From: Endobacter medicaginis | GTDB lineage: Bacteria > Pseudomonadota > Alphaproteobacteria > Acetobacterales > Acetobacteraceae | Direction of reading: 5' to 3' | Assembly: GCF_014192375.1 (NCBI RefSeq) | Contig: NZ_JACHXV010000005.1 | Location: 124,001 to 188,000 of the forward strand | DNA: 64,000 bases | Shown here: one piece after another, positions 49,645 to 59,053 of the stretch | Numbering within the stretch: the stretch's first letter is position 1 | Layout: each line of letters begins with the position of its first letter | The notes under the pieces: model-generated | Database searches by the model: none | What the model saw: the letters and a program-made list of their open reading frames with translations, nothing else | What the model was told of the DNA's origin: nothing | Program-made: the position numbers and the translations under genes

Positions 49645-50505
49645 TCAAGCCGCACCCCGCGCCGCGCGGCTCCAGTCGGTGCGGATCACCCCTGCCGCGT
49701 CGAAGGCGCCGGCAACACCGGGGTCGAGCAAGGTTGCGAGCTCGGTCTCGTGCTCGTAACCCGGCATCAGCCGCTCCAGCAGCGCATCGCGCCGCGTGGC
49801 GGGATGAAAATAGATCTCGCTGAGCCCGTCCGGCAGGGAGGCGGCGAGATCACGCACGCGCGGCGCGGTCATGTGGCCAGACCAGGCGATGCCGAAACAG
49901 GCATCGTTGGTTGTCAGCCGCGCGGCATGCGCCTGGGCGCGCAGCAGCCGGGTCCAGCGGCGCAGCAGCCCGGCGGGAATGGTGTTGCCCGGGCTCGCCC
50001 CGCCGCGACGCAGGGGGGCGGGTGGCTCCATCGGGATGCGCAGCGCGCGCAGCCCGTAGCGCCGGCCGATGCCGATCAGCATCCGTCCGACGATCGGGTG
50101 CAGATGCATGTGCTTGTGGGCGTTGGCGTGATCGAGCTTTAGCCCGGTGGCGGCGAAGGTGCTGAATTGCGCCTCGATCTCGCGCCGCATTTCCTCGCGG
50201 GCGAGCGGGCTGATCGCCAGCAACCGGGCGAGACCGGTCTGGTCGTGGCGGATGTCGCCCGAGTCGTCGGTGATCTTCGGCAGGCTGTGCGGCGCGCAGA
50301 CCGGCCGTCCGGCGACCGCCACCACATGCAGACCCACCTTCAGGTCCGGCATGCGCTTCGCCCGCTCCACCGCGTCGGCAGCGGCCGGGCCTGCGACCAT
50401 CAGGCTCGCGGTGCTTAGAAATCCGGCCTTGTGGGCCTGCTCGACGGCCTCGTTGACGCCTTCCGACAGACCGAAATCGTCGGCGGAGATGATGACGCGT
50501 TTCAT
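49645..50505 (-). CDS. hpnK: Hopanoid biosynthesis deacetylase HpnK (YdjC/ChbG family)
   Basis: 286 aa. Family metal site: ISADDFGLSEG (D9, D10) and LDHANAHKHMHLHP (about 125-138). In Burkholderia HpnK removes the acetyl group from the N-acetylglucosaminyl hopanoid made by HpnI, giving the free amine before HpnJ acts. Position hpnI-hpnJ-hpnK supports this. A 130-bp GC-rich hairpin element separates it from hpnJ. The extended loop with LRRGGASPGNTIPAG near residue 165 is a variable part of the family. Confidence 0.93.
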   Translation of the reverse strand: MKRVIISADDFGLSEGVNEAVEQAHKAGFLSTASLMVAGPAAADAVERAKRMPDLKVGLHVVAVAGRPVCAPHSLPKITDDSGDIRHDQTGLARLLAISPLAREEMRREIEAQFSTFAATGLKLDHANAHKHMHLHPIVGRMLIGIGRRYGLRALRIPMEPPAPLRRGGASPGNTIPAGLLRRWTRLLRAQAHAARLTTNDACFGIAWSGHMTAPRVRDLAASLPDGLSEIYFHPATRRDALLERLMPGYEHETELATLLDPGVAGAFDAAGVIRTDWSRAARGAA

Positions 50506-50510
50506 GAGTT

Positions 50511-50640
50511 CATCCGGGGCTCTGCCCCGGACCCCGCCAGGAGGCTGGGCCTCCTGGACCTGCCGAAATCGGACGGGGTCCAGGCGCACGGCGCCTGGCG
50601 GGGTGCGGGGCAGAGCCCTGCGAAAGCGCCAGCGCCGGGG
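50511..50640. repeat. GC-rich multi-hairpin intergenic element (copy 2), inside the hopanoid operon
   Basis: Hairpins: CCGGGGC/GCCCCGG (50514-50530), CCAGGAGGC/GCCTCCTGG (50537-50557), CCAGGCGC/GCGCCTGG (50580-50598), and a longer pairing ACCCCGCCAGG with CCTGGCGGGGT that encloses them. Shares the order of CAGGAGGC-type and GGGTGCGGGGC-type stems with copies 1 and 3 but lacks their central long hairpin. Fills the hpnJ-hpnK gap. Confidence 0.8.
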
Positions 50641-50645
50641 GTTGA

Positions 50646-52070
50646 CTACGCCGCGCTGCGTTCGCGCAGGAAGTGGAAGAACTCCACGCCCTCGCGCAGG
50701 CGGCGCTTCATCATCTGCGGGGAGCGCACCATCTCGTTGACGATGGAGGCGATTTTCGGCGCGCGGAAATAGAACTTCCGATAGAAGGTCTCGACGCTGT
50801 CGAAGATCTCGGTATGCGACAGATGCGGGTAGTGCAGCGGCGCGATCTGGATGCCGTGCTCGTCGATCAGTTCGGCGTTCGATGCATCCAGCCAGCCGTT
50901 CTCGGTCGCCTGCTTGTGCAGGAAGGTGCCGGGATACGGCGCGGCCAGCGAGACCTGCAGCGTGTGCGGGTTGATCTCTGTGGCGAACCGGATGGTTTCC
51001 TGGATGGTCTCCTTCGTCTCGCCCGGCAGGCCGAGGATGAAGGTGCCGTGGATCTTGATGCCGAGATCGTGGCAGTCCTTGGTGAACTGCTTCGCGACCT
51101 CGATGCGCATGCCCTTCTTGATGTTGTGCAGGATCTGCTGGTTGCCGCTCTCGTAGCCGACCAGCAGCAGCCGCAGGCCGTTGTCGCGCAGCACCTTGAG
51201 CGTCTCGCGCGGCACGTTGGCCTTGGCGTTGCACGACCAGGTCACGCCCATCTTGCCAAGCTCGCGGGCGATCGCCTCGGCGCGCGGCAGGTCGTCGGTG
51301 AAGGTGTCGTCGTCGAAGAAGAACTCGCGGACCTGCGGGAACAGCGTCTTCGCCAGCCGGATCTCCTCGGCCACGTGCTGCGGGCTGCGGGTACGGTAGC
51401 GGTGGCCGCCCACCGTCTGCGGCCAAAGGCAGAAGGTGCAGCGCGATTTGCAGCCCCGTCCCGTGTAGATCGAGATGTAGGGGTGCATCAGGTAGCCGAT
51501 GAAATAGTCCTCGATGCGCAAGTTGCGATGATAGACCGGGGTGACGAACGGCAGCGAGTCCATGTTCTCGATCATCGCGCGCTCGCGATTGTGAACGATC
51601 GTCCCGTTCGCATCGCGGAAGCTGATGCCGTCCACATCCTTGAAGTCGCGCCCGTCGGCGATCTCCTTGATGGTGAAGTCGAACTCGTTGCGGGCGACGA
51701 AATCGATCACCGGGGCACGCTCGAGGCTTTCGTTGGGCTGCACCGCCACCTTTGCACCCACCAGGCCGATCTTGAGCGAGGGCTTCGCGTCCTTGAGCGC
51801 CTGCGCGACCTTCACGTCGGAGGCGAAGGAGGGGGTGGAGGTGTGCATCACCACCAGATCCGAGTCCTTCGCGGCCTTGATCACCGGCTCCATGCCAAGC
51901 CGGGCCGGCGGGGCGTCGATCAGCACGCTATCCTTCACCAGGGCGGCCGGCTGCGCGAGCCAGGTCGGATACCAGAACGACTTGATCTCGCGCTTGGCCT
52001 GATATCGAGACCCTGCGCCGCCATCGAACCCGTCGAAGGAGGGAGGCTGCAGGAACAGGGTCTTCATCAT
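50646..52070 (-). CDS. hpnJ: Hopanoid biosynthesis radical SAM protein HpnJ
   Basis: 474 aa. An N-terminal cobalamin-binding-like domain (about 1-170) precedes the radical SAM core with C207-x3-C211-x2-C214 in RGCKSRCTFCLWP and the glycine-rich FILGLPGET. HpnJ is needed in Burkholderia for the cyclitol ether head group of bacteriohopanetetrol, attributed to ring contraction of the glucosamine unit. Starts with tandem ATGs at 52070 and 52067; hpnI stops inside them (4-nt overlap), so translation is coupled. Confidence 0.95.
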   Translation of the reverse strand: MMKTLFLQPPSFDGFDGGAGSRYQAKREIKSFWYPTWLAQPAALVKDSVLIDAPPARLGMEPVIKAAKDSDLVVMHTSTPSFASDVKVAQALKDAKPSLKIGLVGAKVAVQPNESLERAPVIDFVARNEFDFTIKEIADGRDFKDVDGISFRDANGTIVHNRERAMIENMDSLPFVTPVYHRNLRIEDYFIGYLMHPYISIYTGRGCKSRCTFCLWPQTVGGHRYRTRSPQHVAEEIRLAKTLFPQVREFFFDDDTFTDDLPRAEAIARELGKMGVTWSCNAKANVPRETLKVLRDNGLRLLLVGYESGNQQILHNIKKGMRIEVAKQFTKDCHDLGIKIHGTFILGLPGETKETIQETIRFATEINPHTLQVSLAAPYPGTFLHKQATENGWLDASNAELIDEHGIQIAPLHYPHLSHTEIFDSVETFYRKFYFRAPKIASIVNEMVRSPQMMKRRLREGVEFFHFLRERSAA

Positions 52071-53320
52071 ACGGGCGTCTTTCTCATCGAGCCGGCCGGC
52101 AGTGATGCCGTTCTGGTCTGTGTTGTGGCGGCAGTGCCGCGCGGTGGCAAGTCCGTCTCCGCCAGCGCAGTACTCGCATCACCTCTGCGCGCGATATGGA
52201 GCGTGTGTCCGCGCCATGCCACCCGTCTGGAGGTGAAACTGCCGGCCATCACCAGCGCCGACAGCACGTCGCGCAGCGGCAGCGCCCAGAACGGCGTGCT
52301 GGGCGGGGCGCCGGAGAGGCGGTCCGTCAGTCGTGCGCTCGCCCAGCGGAATGCCCAGATGCCGGCGAACCAGATCCAGACAGCCTTGTGGGCGGGGGCC
52401 ATCAGCAAGGCGAGGAGTGCGAAGGCGAGCGGAAGCTGAAGCACCGACAGCGCGTAGCCGACCGGCTCCTGGGTGCGCACGGTGCGGCCCCAGCGCAGCT
52501 CGTGGCTGAGCATTGCACCGATCGAGGCATCCGCGACGGTGGTGGCGACGATCACCGGTGCCAGGGCCACGCCCAGACCAAGCCCACGCACCCGTCGGCC
52601 GAGCTCTCCGTCGTCGGCGACATGGTCGAGCAGCCCCTCGAGCCCGCCGGTGCGGGTCAGGGTGGCGCGCGACAGCGCCATCGTCGCACCCAGACAGTCC
52701 TGTCGCCCGAGCCAGCGGGCGATCAGGTTGCCGGGAAGGAAATTGTGGTTGATCGGCCCTGCCGCAAGACGCTCGGCCAAGCCGGGCCGGGCCGGGCGCC
52801 CGTGATAGATGGTGGTCGCAAGGCCGATCCCGGGTGCGAGCACGGCCGTGATGACGCGGGCGATGGTATCGGGTGGCGCGTGGATGTCGGAATCCGAGAT
52901 CACCAGCCAGTCATGCCGGGCGGCCGGCAGCATGTTGATCAGATTGCCGATCTTGCCGTTGCCGGCATGCGGGGTGGGATCGATCACCAGCGCGATGTCG
53001 CGGTCCGGATGGGCGGCGATCAATGCCCGCGCCACCTCGATCGCCGGATCGGTCGGCGACTGCACGCCGAGCACGATCTGCATCGACGGGTAGTCCTGCC
53101 GCACCATCGATTCGAGCGCTGCGGCCAGCATCGGCTCGTTGCCGTACAGCGGTTTCAGTATGCTGACCGGCGGCAGGGCGGATGCGCGCGGCAGCCGCGT
53201 CGCGCGGTGAGCGAATCCGGCAAGGGCGGCGAGGCCCGCACCGGCCTGAAGACAGCCGAATACGGCAGCAGCGAGGGCCGCGCGAGCGAGCTCCGGCAGG
53301 ATGACGTCACTGCTCAGCAC
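52067..53320 (-). CDS. hpnI: Hopanoid biosynthesis glycosyltransferase HpnI
   Basis: 417 aa from GTG at 53320. GT2 family, ceramide-glucosyltransferase-like: PPVSILKPLYGNEPML (50-65), ISDSDIHAPP with the DxD-type metal site (143-145), ADDGELGRRV, LRWGRTVR for the Q/RxxRW motif, and C-terminal membrane helices. It adds N-acetylglucosamine to bacteriohopanetetrol. A TTG at 53401 would lengthen it into hpnM; I prefer the GTG, though its ribosome-binding site is weak. The C-terminal 35 residues are Arg/Thr-rich and not conserved. Confidence 0.92.
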   Translation of the reverse strand: MLSSDVILPELARAALAAAVFGCLQAGAGLAALAGFAHRATRLPRASALPPVSILKPLYGNEPMLAAALESMVRQDYPSMQIVLGVQSPTDPAIEVARALIAAHPDRDIALVIDPTPHAGNGKIGNLINMLPAARHDWLVISDSDIHAPPDTIARVITAVLAPGIGLATTIYHGRPARPGLAERLAAGPINHNFLPGNLIARWLGRQDCLGATMALSRATLTRTGGLEGLLDHVADDGELGRRVRGLGLGVALAPVIVATTVADASIGAMLSHELRWGRTVRTQEPVGYALSVLQLPLAFALLALLMAPAHKAVWIWFAGIWAFRWASARLTDRLSGAPPSTPFWALPLRDVLSALVMAGSFTSRRVAWRGHTLHIARRGDASTALAETDLPPRGTAATTQTRTASLPAGSMRKTPV

Positions 53321-53378
53321 GGACGCGCGCCCAACACCTCTACCTGTTCTTGCGAGACCGAACCAACGCGCGCTTGTC

Positions 53379-54023
53379 TTACGAGCCCGACAGGGCGGCA
53401 ACCTTTTTCTTCAGGCCGGCGATCAGTGCCGGCGCGCCGCCCTGTGCGAACTGCGCGGTGAAGTCCGAGCGCTGCACCGCCACCTGGCTGATGGTGCCGT
53501 CGAGCAGGACGTCGGTCGCCTGCCAGCCGGTCGGGCCCTGATGGACGACATAATTCACATCGGTGCCGCTGCCGCCGGACGTGATCTGGGTGTGGACGAG
53601 CTGTGCGCCGGGGATCGCCGCATAGGGCGTTGCGTCATGCACCTCAAGGCCGGTGTCGCTGCCGGCGGCGAAATTGGACAGGTAGCGCGCCACGGTGAAA
53701 TCATGGAACGCCGTCAGCAGTTCCTGTTTCTGGTCGGCGGGGATCGAGTTGTAACGCAGCCCGACCGAGGCCTTGAGCACCGCCGGCAGATCGAAGGCGC
53801 GGTCGATCAGCGGACCGACGATGGCGACGCGGGCCTTGTAGTCGCTGAGCTTCTCCGCTTTCGCGAGTCCGGCCGAAAGGGCCTGGAGCGGCGCGGTCAC
53901 TGCGTCGGCGCTCTCGGCGGCCAGGGCCGGAGCACAGAAAAGGCCCGGTGCGCCGACCAGGGCGAGACCTCCCGCGCCCGCACCCAGGACGATGGCACAA
54001 CGCAGGAGGCGGGGCAGGCGCAT
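53379..54023 (-). CDS. hpnM: Hopanoid-associated MlaC/Ttg2-type protein HpnM
   Basis: 214 aa with an N-terminal signal peptide (hydrophobic AIVLGAGAGGLALVGAPG, cleavage about ALA at residue 36). MlaC/ABC-toluene-resistance fold: VGLRYNSIPADQKQELLTAFHDFTVARYLSNF and the GPTGWQATDVLLDG segment. HpnM is a recurrent hopanoid-locus relative of the periplasmic phospholipid carrier MlaC, so it may move hopanoids between membranes, as an inference. Lies between dxs (21 bp) and hpnI on the same strand. Confidence 0.9.
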   Translation of the reverse strand: MRLPRLLRCAIVLGAGAGGLALVGAPGLFCAPALAAESADAVTAPLQALSAGLAKAEKLSDYKARVAIVGPLIDRAFDLPAVLKASVGLRYNSIPADQKQELLTAFHDFTVARYLSNFAAGSDTGLEVHDATPYAAIPGAQLVHTQITSGGSGTDVNYVVHQGPTGWQATDVLLDGTISQVAVQRSDFTAQFAQGGAPALIAGLKKKVAALSGS

Positions 54024-54044
54024 TGGTGGAAACTCCCGAGAAAT

Positions 54045-56066
54045 CTATGAGACCGGTGTGCTCAACGCGCGGTCGGCCCCTGCGGATGCCGCGTCCGCGT
54101 CGATGCCGAGGGCCGAGAGTGCCGCATGGGCGATGTCGCGCGCGGTCAGACCGGCTGCGGCGAGCTGGGCAGCGGGGGTGTTGTGGTCGATGAAGCTGTC
54201 GGGCAGCGTCAACGGCCGCACCTTGACGTGGTCGAGCAGCCCGGCATGGGCGAGATGATGCATGACCGCCGCGCCGAACCCGCCGGCCGCACCTTCCTCG
54301 ACGGTGATCACAACCGAATGCTCGCGGGCGAGCTGGTCGATCAGCGCCGTGTCGAGCGGCTTGGCGAAACGGGCGTCGGCGACACTGACCGGCAGGCCGC
54401 GCGCCGCCAGCAGTTCGGCCGCCTTCAGCGCCTCGTCGAGCCTCGTGCCGAGGCTCAGGATCGCCACCCCGCTCTGCTCGGTCGCCGGCTTGCGGGCCCT
54501 CACGATACGGCCGCGGCCGATCTCCCATACCTCGCCCGTGGCCGGCAGGGCGACGCCGTTGCCGTTGCCGCGCGGATAGCGGAACGCGATCGGCCCGCTG
54601 TCATGCGCGGCGGCGGTGGCGACCGCATGCACCAGCTCGCCCTCGTCGGCCGGCGCCATCACCGCGATATTGGGCAGGCAGGCGAGGTAATTGATGTCGA
54701 AGCTGCCGGCATGGGTCGCACCGTCCGCTCCCACCAGCCCGGCGCGGTCGATCGCGAAGCGCACGGGGAGGTTCTGCAGCACCACGTCGTGCACGACCTG
54801 GTCGTAGGCGCGCTGGAGAAAGGTGGAATAGATCGCGCAGAACGGCTTGAGGCCCTCGGTCGCCATGCCGGCGGCGAAGGTCACCGCATGCTGCTCGGCG
54901 ATGCCGACATCGAAGAACCGCTCGGGGAAAGTCTTGGCAAACTTGTCGAGACCGGTGCCGGACGGCATCGCGGCGGTGATCGCCACGATCCGGTCGTCGG
55001 CGCGGGCGGCGTCGACGAGGCTGTCGCCGAACACCTTGGTGTAGGTGGGCGGTCCCGGCGGGGTCTTGGCCTGCTCGCCGGTCACTACGTTGAACTTCGC
55101 CACCGCGTGGTATTTGTCGCCCGAGGCCTCCGCCGGCGCATAGCCGCGGCCCTTCTGGGTGATGACGTGCAGCAGCACCGGCTGGCGGTGGTCGGCCTCG
55201 CCGGGCGCCTCGCGCAGGTTGCGCAGGATCGGCAGCAGCTGGTCGAGATTGTGCCCGTCGATCGGGCCGACATAATAGAAGCCCATCTCCTCGAACAGGG
55301 TGCCGCCGGTGACGAAACCGCGCGCATGCTCCTCGACGCGCTTGGCGGTGCGCTCCATGCCAGGCGGCAGGCGACGGGCGACGCGGCCGGCGAAATCGCG
55401 CAGGGAGAGGAACTTGCGCGAGCTCATCAGCCGCGACAGGTATGCGCTCATCGCGCCCACCGGCGGCGCGATCGACATCTCGTTGTCGTTGAGGATCACG
55501 ATCAACCGCCCCGCGCCGGGCGCGGAGGAGTTGTTCATCGCCTCATAGGCCATGCCGGCCGAGATCGAGCCGTCGCCGATCACCGCGACCACATGGCGGT
55601 CGCGATAGGCCGGCTCCGTGGCACCGCGCAACTCCTGCGCCACAGCCATGCCGAGTCCGGCCGAGATCGAGGTTGAGGAATGGGCGGCGCCGAACGGGTC
55701 GTATTCGCTCTCCGAGCGGCGCGTGAAGCCCGACAGGCCGCCCGGCTGGCGCAGGGTGCGGATCCGGTCGCGGCGGCCGGTGAGGATCTTGTGCGGATAG
55801 GCCTGGTGGCCGACATCCCAGATGATGCGGTCGTCGGGGGTGTCGAACACCGCATGCAGGGCGACGGTGAGCTCCACCACGCCGAGCGAGGCACCGAGAT
55901 GGCCGCCCGTGACCGACACCGCATTGATGGTCTCGGCGCGAAGCTCGTCGGCGAGCTGGCGAAGCTGCTCGTTGGACAGGTTTCGCATGTCCGAAGGCAC
56001 GGTGACCCGGTCCAGAAGGGGGGTGAGCGATGCCGCCTTGGTCGCCGTCTTCGGGGTCTCGCTCAT
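54045..56066 (-). CDS. dxs: 1-deoxy-D-xylulose-5-phosphate synthase
   Basis: 673 aa. Thiamine-diphosphate motif [16 protein letters not shown] starts at residue 164; [13 protein letters not shown] at 86-98 is a DXS landmark; the pyrimidine domain has [16 protein letters not shown] with the catalytic Glu; C-terminal transketolase domain complete. It makes DXP from pyruvate and glyceraldehyde 3-phosphate, the entry to the MEP pathway. First gene of the dxs-hpnM-hpnI-hpnJ-hpnK-GST run. In many alphaproteobacteria dxs sits beside ispA; here precursor supply is wired to the hopanoid operon. Confidence 0.97.
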   Translation of the reverse strand: MSETPKTATKAASLTPLLDRVTVPSDMRNLSNEQLRQLADELRAETINAVSVTGGHLGASLGVVELTVALHAVFDTPDDRIIWDVGHQAYPHKILTGRRDRIRTLRQPGGLSGFTRRSESEYDPFGAAHSSTSISAGLGMAVAQELRGATEPAYRDRHVVAVIGDGSISAGMAYEAMNNSSAPGAGRLIVILNDNEMSIAPPVGAMSAYLSRLMSSRKFLSLRDFAGRVARRLPPGMERTAKRVEEHARGFVTGGTLFEEMGFYYVGPIDGHNLDQLLPILRNLREAPGEADHRQPVLLHVITQKGRGYAPAEASGDKYHAVAKFNVVTGEQAKTPPGPPTYTKVFGDSLVDAARADDRIVAITAAMPSGTGLDKFAKTFPERFFDVGIAEQHAVTFAAGMATEGLKPFCAIYSTFLQRAYDQVVHDVVLQNLPVRFAIDRAGLVGADGATHAGSFDINYLACLPNIAVMAPADEGELVHAVATAAAHDSGPIAFRYPRGNGNGVALPATGEVWEIGRGRIVRARKPATEQSGVAILSLGTRLDEALKAAELLAARGLPVSVADARFAKPLDTALIDQLAREHSVVITVEEGAAGGFGAAVMHHLAHAGLLDHVKVRPLTLPDSFIDHNTPAAQLAAAGLTARDIAHAALSALGIDADAASAGADRALSTPVS

Positions 56067-56376
56067 TCAACACGCTCCGTCCGCGGGGCGGGCGGTCGCT
56101 GCCGCCAACCCCATTTCGCGCCCACATGCCCCCCGGGGGCGATGGACGCAAGCGTCAGGTTAGCGTCAAACTGTCACGCAAGCCAAATCGCCCCGAGGCT
56201 CTGTGGCAAATCGGCGACAGGATCTGCACGATCCGCGGCCAATTGACCGCGCCGAGGCAACAATACCGTCCGGTCTTCATTTGACGCGGAGCAGCAAGCC
56301 GCCATATGCGTCTAATCTTGCCTGGAGCGCGATCGTGCCAAAGCGGCCGACTCCATGGAATCGACGAGGAGAGGTC
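56067..56376. promoter_or_regulatory. 310-bp divergent control region between dxs and hpnH
   Basis: No gene seen. It must hold promoters for the dxs operon (left) and hpnH (right). Best hpnH candidate: TTGACG (56281-56286), 18 bp, TATGCG (56305-56310), about 65 bp before the ATG. Near the dxs side, GCGTCAGGTTAGCGTCAAAC (56153-56172) repeats GCGTCA and is a possible protein site. A GAGGAGAGG ribosome-binding site precedes hpnH. Evidence for exact boxes is weak. Confidence 0.45.
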
Positions 56377-57567
56377 ATGGGCGTTCCGTTGAAGCAGGCC
56401 TGGAAAGTCGGATCCTACGTGATCCGCCAGCATCTGGCCGGCAACAAGCGCTACCCGCTGGTGTTGATGCTGGAGCCTCTGTTCCGCTGCAACCTCGCCT
56501 GCGCCGGATGCGGCAAGATCGACTACCCCTCCGAGATCCTCAACCAGCGCCTGTCCTATGAGGAGTGCATCCGTGCTTCCGAGGAATGCCCGGCCCCGGT
56601 GATCGCCATCGCCGGCGGCGAGCCGCTGCTGCACAAGGAAATGCCCAAGATCGTCGCCGAACTACTGCGCCGGGGCAAGTTCGTCTATCTGTGCACCAAC
56701 GCGCTGCTGCTCGAGAAGAAGATGGACGAGTTCGAGCCGGCGCCGAACTTCTCCTGGGACGTCCATCTCGATGGCGACCGCGAGATGCACGACAACTCCG
56801 TCTGCCAGGACGGCGTGTATGACCGCGCCGTCGCCGCGATCAAGAAGGCCAAGGCGCGCGGCTTCCGCGTCTCGATCAACTGCACCCTGTTCGACGGCGC
56901 CGAGCCCGAGCGCGTGGCGCGGTTCTACGACGACGTGATGGCGATGGGCGTCGACGGCATCATGACCGCGCCCGGCTATGCCTATGAGCGCGCGCCCGAC
57001 CAGGAGCACTTCCTCAATCGCCAGAAGACCAAGGAGTTGTTCCGCGGCATCCTGCGTCACGGCAAGGGCCATGGCTGGAAGTTCACCCAGTCGCCGCTGT
57101 TCATGAATTTCCTCGCCGGCAACGAGGATTTCCACTGCACCCCGTGGGGCAAGCCGACCCGTACCGTGTTCGGCTGGCAGCGCCCCTGCTACCTGCTCGG
57201 CGAGGGCTATGCGCCGACCTTCCAGGCGCTGATGGACGAGACTGACTGGGACAGCTACGGCACCGGCAATTACGAGAAATGCGCCGACTGCATGGTGCAT
57301 TCGGGCTACGAGTCGACGGCCGTGATGGCCGCCGTCAAACGCCCGATCCACACCGCGATCGTCGCCCTGCGCGGACCGAAGACCGAAGGCCCGATGGCCC
57401 CCGAGATCGACCTGACCCACCAGCGCAAGGCCGATTACGTCTTTACCGACATCGTCGAGACCAAGCTCGCCGAGATCCGCGCCGAGAAGGCTGCCTCCCG
57501 CAAGCCGGGCAAGCCTTCCGTCGCTCCCGTCGTGCGCAAGGTCGAGCCCGCCACCGCTGCGGAGTAG
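56377..57567 (+). CDS. hpnH: Adenosyl-hopene transferase HpnH (radical SAM)
   Basis: 396 aa. Radical SAM cysteines C38-x3-C42-x2-C45 in FRCNLACAGCGKIDYP, AIAGGEPLLHKE, and a C-terminal SPASM-like cysteine set (CYLLGEGY, EKCADCMVHSGYES). HpnH joins a 5'-deoxyadenosyl radical to diploptene, giving adenosylhopane, the first step of C35 hopanoid side-chain formation. Start at 56377 (MGVPLKQAW) has an excellent ribosome-binding site and matches the family. Divergent from dxs-hpnMIJK, so both arms of the pathway share one control region. shc and hpnG are not in the window. Confidence 0.97.
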   Translation: MGVPLKQAWKVGSYVIRQHLAGNKRYPLVLMLEPLFRCNLACAGCGKIDYPSEILNQRLSYEECIRASEECPAPVIAIAGGEPLLHKEMPKIVAELLRRGKFVYLCTNALLLEKKMDEFEPAPNFSWDVHLDGDREMHDNSVCQDGVYDRAVAAIKKAKARGFRVSINCTLFDGAEPERVARFYDDVMAMGVDGIMTAPGYAYERAPDQEHFLNRQKTKELFRGILRHGKGHGWKFTQSPLFMNFLAGNEDFHCTPWGKPTRTVFGWQRPCYLLGEGYAPTFQALMDETDWDSYGTGNYEKCADCMVHSGYESTAVMAAVKRPIHTAIVALRGPKTEGPMAPEIDLTHQRKADYVFTDIVETKLAEIRAEKAASRKPGKPSVAPVVRKVEPATAAE

Positions 57568-57569
57568 GT

Positions 57570-57722
57570 GCGGGGCTGCGCCCTGGCAGTCGGCTGGGCC
57601 TCCTGCACCTCGATATGCTGTAGAAGCAGGAAGGATGGGCCTTGGCCACCTTTCCTGCTTCCATAAATCGCGGGTGCAGGGGCCTGAGGCCCCTGCCGGG
57701 GGTGCGGGGGCGGCGCCCCCGC
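57570..57722. repeat. GC-rich multi-hairpin intergenic element (copy 3)
   Basis: Between hpnH and the CorC-like gene. A central hairpin with arms around GAAGCAGGAA (57623-57632) and TTCCTGCTTC plus inner GGCC-TT-GGCC corresponds in place to the long hairpin of copy 1. To its right, GCAGGGGCC/GGCCCCTGC (57676-57696) and GCGGGGGC/GCCCCCGC (57704-57722, the latter stem shared exactly with copy 1). To its left, GGGCCTCCTGCACCTCG is shared with copy 1. Confidence 0.8.
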
Positions 57723-57736
57723 GTTAGGATACCGAC

Positions 57737-59035
57737 ATGAATCTGCTGTCGGCATTTCTCGTCATCCTTCTTCTTGTGGTTCTCAATGCCGTGTTCGCCA
57801 TGGGCGAACTCGCACTCGTTTCGGTGCGTCGTGCACGGCTGGCGGTGCTGGTGCGCAACGGAGTGCCCGGTGCGACTCAGGCGGCCGCGCTGGCGGAGGA
57901 TCCGCACCGCTTCCTGCCCACGGTGCAGGTCGGCATCACCTTGGTCAGCATCATCGAGGGCACGTTCGGTGGTGCGAAGATCGGTCATCTGCTGACGCCT
58001 TATGTGGCGCGGGTGCCGTGGTTCGCGCCGTTTGCCAGCGAGATCGCGCTGGGTGTCACCGTGGTGGCGATCACCTATCTGATGCTGGTGCTGGGCGAGC
58101 TGGTGCCCAAGCAGCTCGCGTTGCGGCGTCCGGAGCGGATCGCGGCGGCGCTGTCGCGGCCGCTGGGGGTGTTGTCGAGGCTGACCGCTCCGGCGGTGTG
58201 GGTGCTGGGGCGGTCGTCGGCGCTGGTGCTGCGGGGATTCGGAATTTCTCGCATCGATCCGCAGACGGTGACGGAGGAGGAGCTGCGCGCGCTGATCGCC
58301 GAAGGGGCTGCGGCGGGGGTGCTGGAGACCGAGGAGCGGGCGATGATCGAGCGCCTGCTGAGGCTGGCCGACAAGCCGGTGCGGGCGATCATGACGCCGC
58401 GCAACGAGCTGGCCTGGATCGAACGCAACGCGAGCCGGCGCGAGATCGCACGGGTGATCAAGACGGTGCCGCATTCACGGCTGGTGGTGTGCGAGGGCGG
58501 CATCGACAATCCCGTGGGCGTGATCTGGGCCAAGGACATCCTCGACATGCTGCTCGATGGCGGCGACATCTCGATCAACGCGGTGCTGCGCCAGCCGGTG
58601 GTGATCCCGGAGACGATCTCCGCACTTGTGGTGCTGGAACGGCTGAGGGCGGACCCGCTGGGTCTGGCGCTGGTGCTGGACGAATATGGTGGCTTCGAGG
58701 GGCTGGTCACGGCGGCGGACGTGTTCGCCGCCATCGTCGGCCAGCCGCCGAAGCCGCATTCGCTGCTGCCGGAGGCGCCGGTGGAGGGGGCTCCGGCCGA
58801 ATTCACGCTCGACGGCACCGAGCCGATCGACGAGATCCGCGACCGGCTCGGCATCGAGAGCGTGCCGGCCGAGGGCACCTATCACACGCTGGCCGGGCTG
58901 GTGCTGGCATTGCTGCACCGCGTGCCAGCGACGGGTGACAAGGTCGCCTATGGCGGCTGGAGCTTCGAGGTGCTGGAAATGGATGGCCGTCGCGTGCAGC
59001 TCGTGCGTGTGGTGCGAGAGGCGCTCGCCGCCTGA
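57737..59035 (+). CDS. CNNM/CorC/TlyC family membrane protein with CBS domains
   Basis: 432 aa. N-terminal DUF21 membrane domain (about 1-195): FLVILLLVVLNAVFAMGELALVSVRRARL, then GITLVSIIEG and LVLGELVPKQLALRRPERIA. Two CBS motifs follow (IMTPRNELAWIERN, ... VVIPETISALVVLERLR) and a C-terminal CorC_HlyC domain (DEYGGFEGLVT, GTYHTLAGLVLALLHRVP). Such proteins are linked to Mg2+ efflux or homeostasis; the hemolysin name is historical. Stand-alone gene downstream of the repeat element. Confidence 0.92.
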   Translation: MNLLSAFLVILLLVVLNAVFAMGELALVSVRRARLAVLVRNGVPGATQAAALAEDPHRFLPTVQVGITLVSIIEGTFGGAKIGHLLTPYVARVPWFAPFASEIALGVTVVAITYLMLVLGELVPKQLALRRPERIAAALSRPLGVLSRLTAPAVWVLGRSSALVLRGFGISRIDPQTVTEEELRALIAEGAAAGVLETEERAMIERLLRLADKPVRAIMTPRNELAWIERNASRREIARVIKTVPHSRLVVCEGGIDNPVGVIWAKDILDMLLDGGDISINAVLRQPVVIPETISALVVLERLRADPLGLALVLDEYGGFEGLVTAADVFAAIVGQPPKPHSLLPEAPVEGAPAEFTLDGTEPIDEIRDRLGIESVPAEGTYHTLAGLVLALLHRVPATGDKVAYGGWSFEVLEMDGRRVQLVRVVREALAA

Positions 59036-59053
59036 GCGCGGGTTCGGTGCCGA

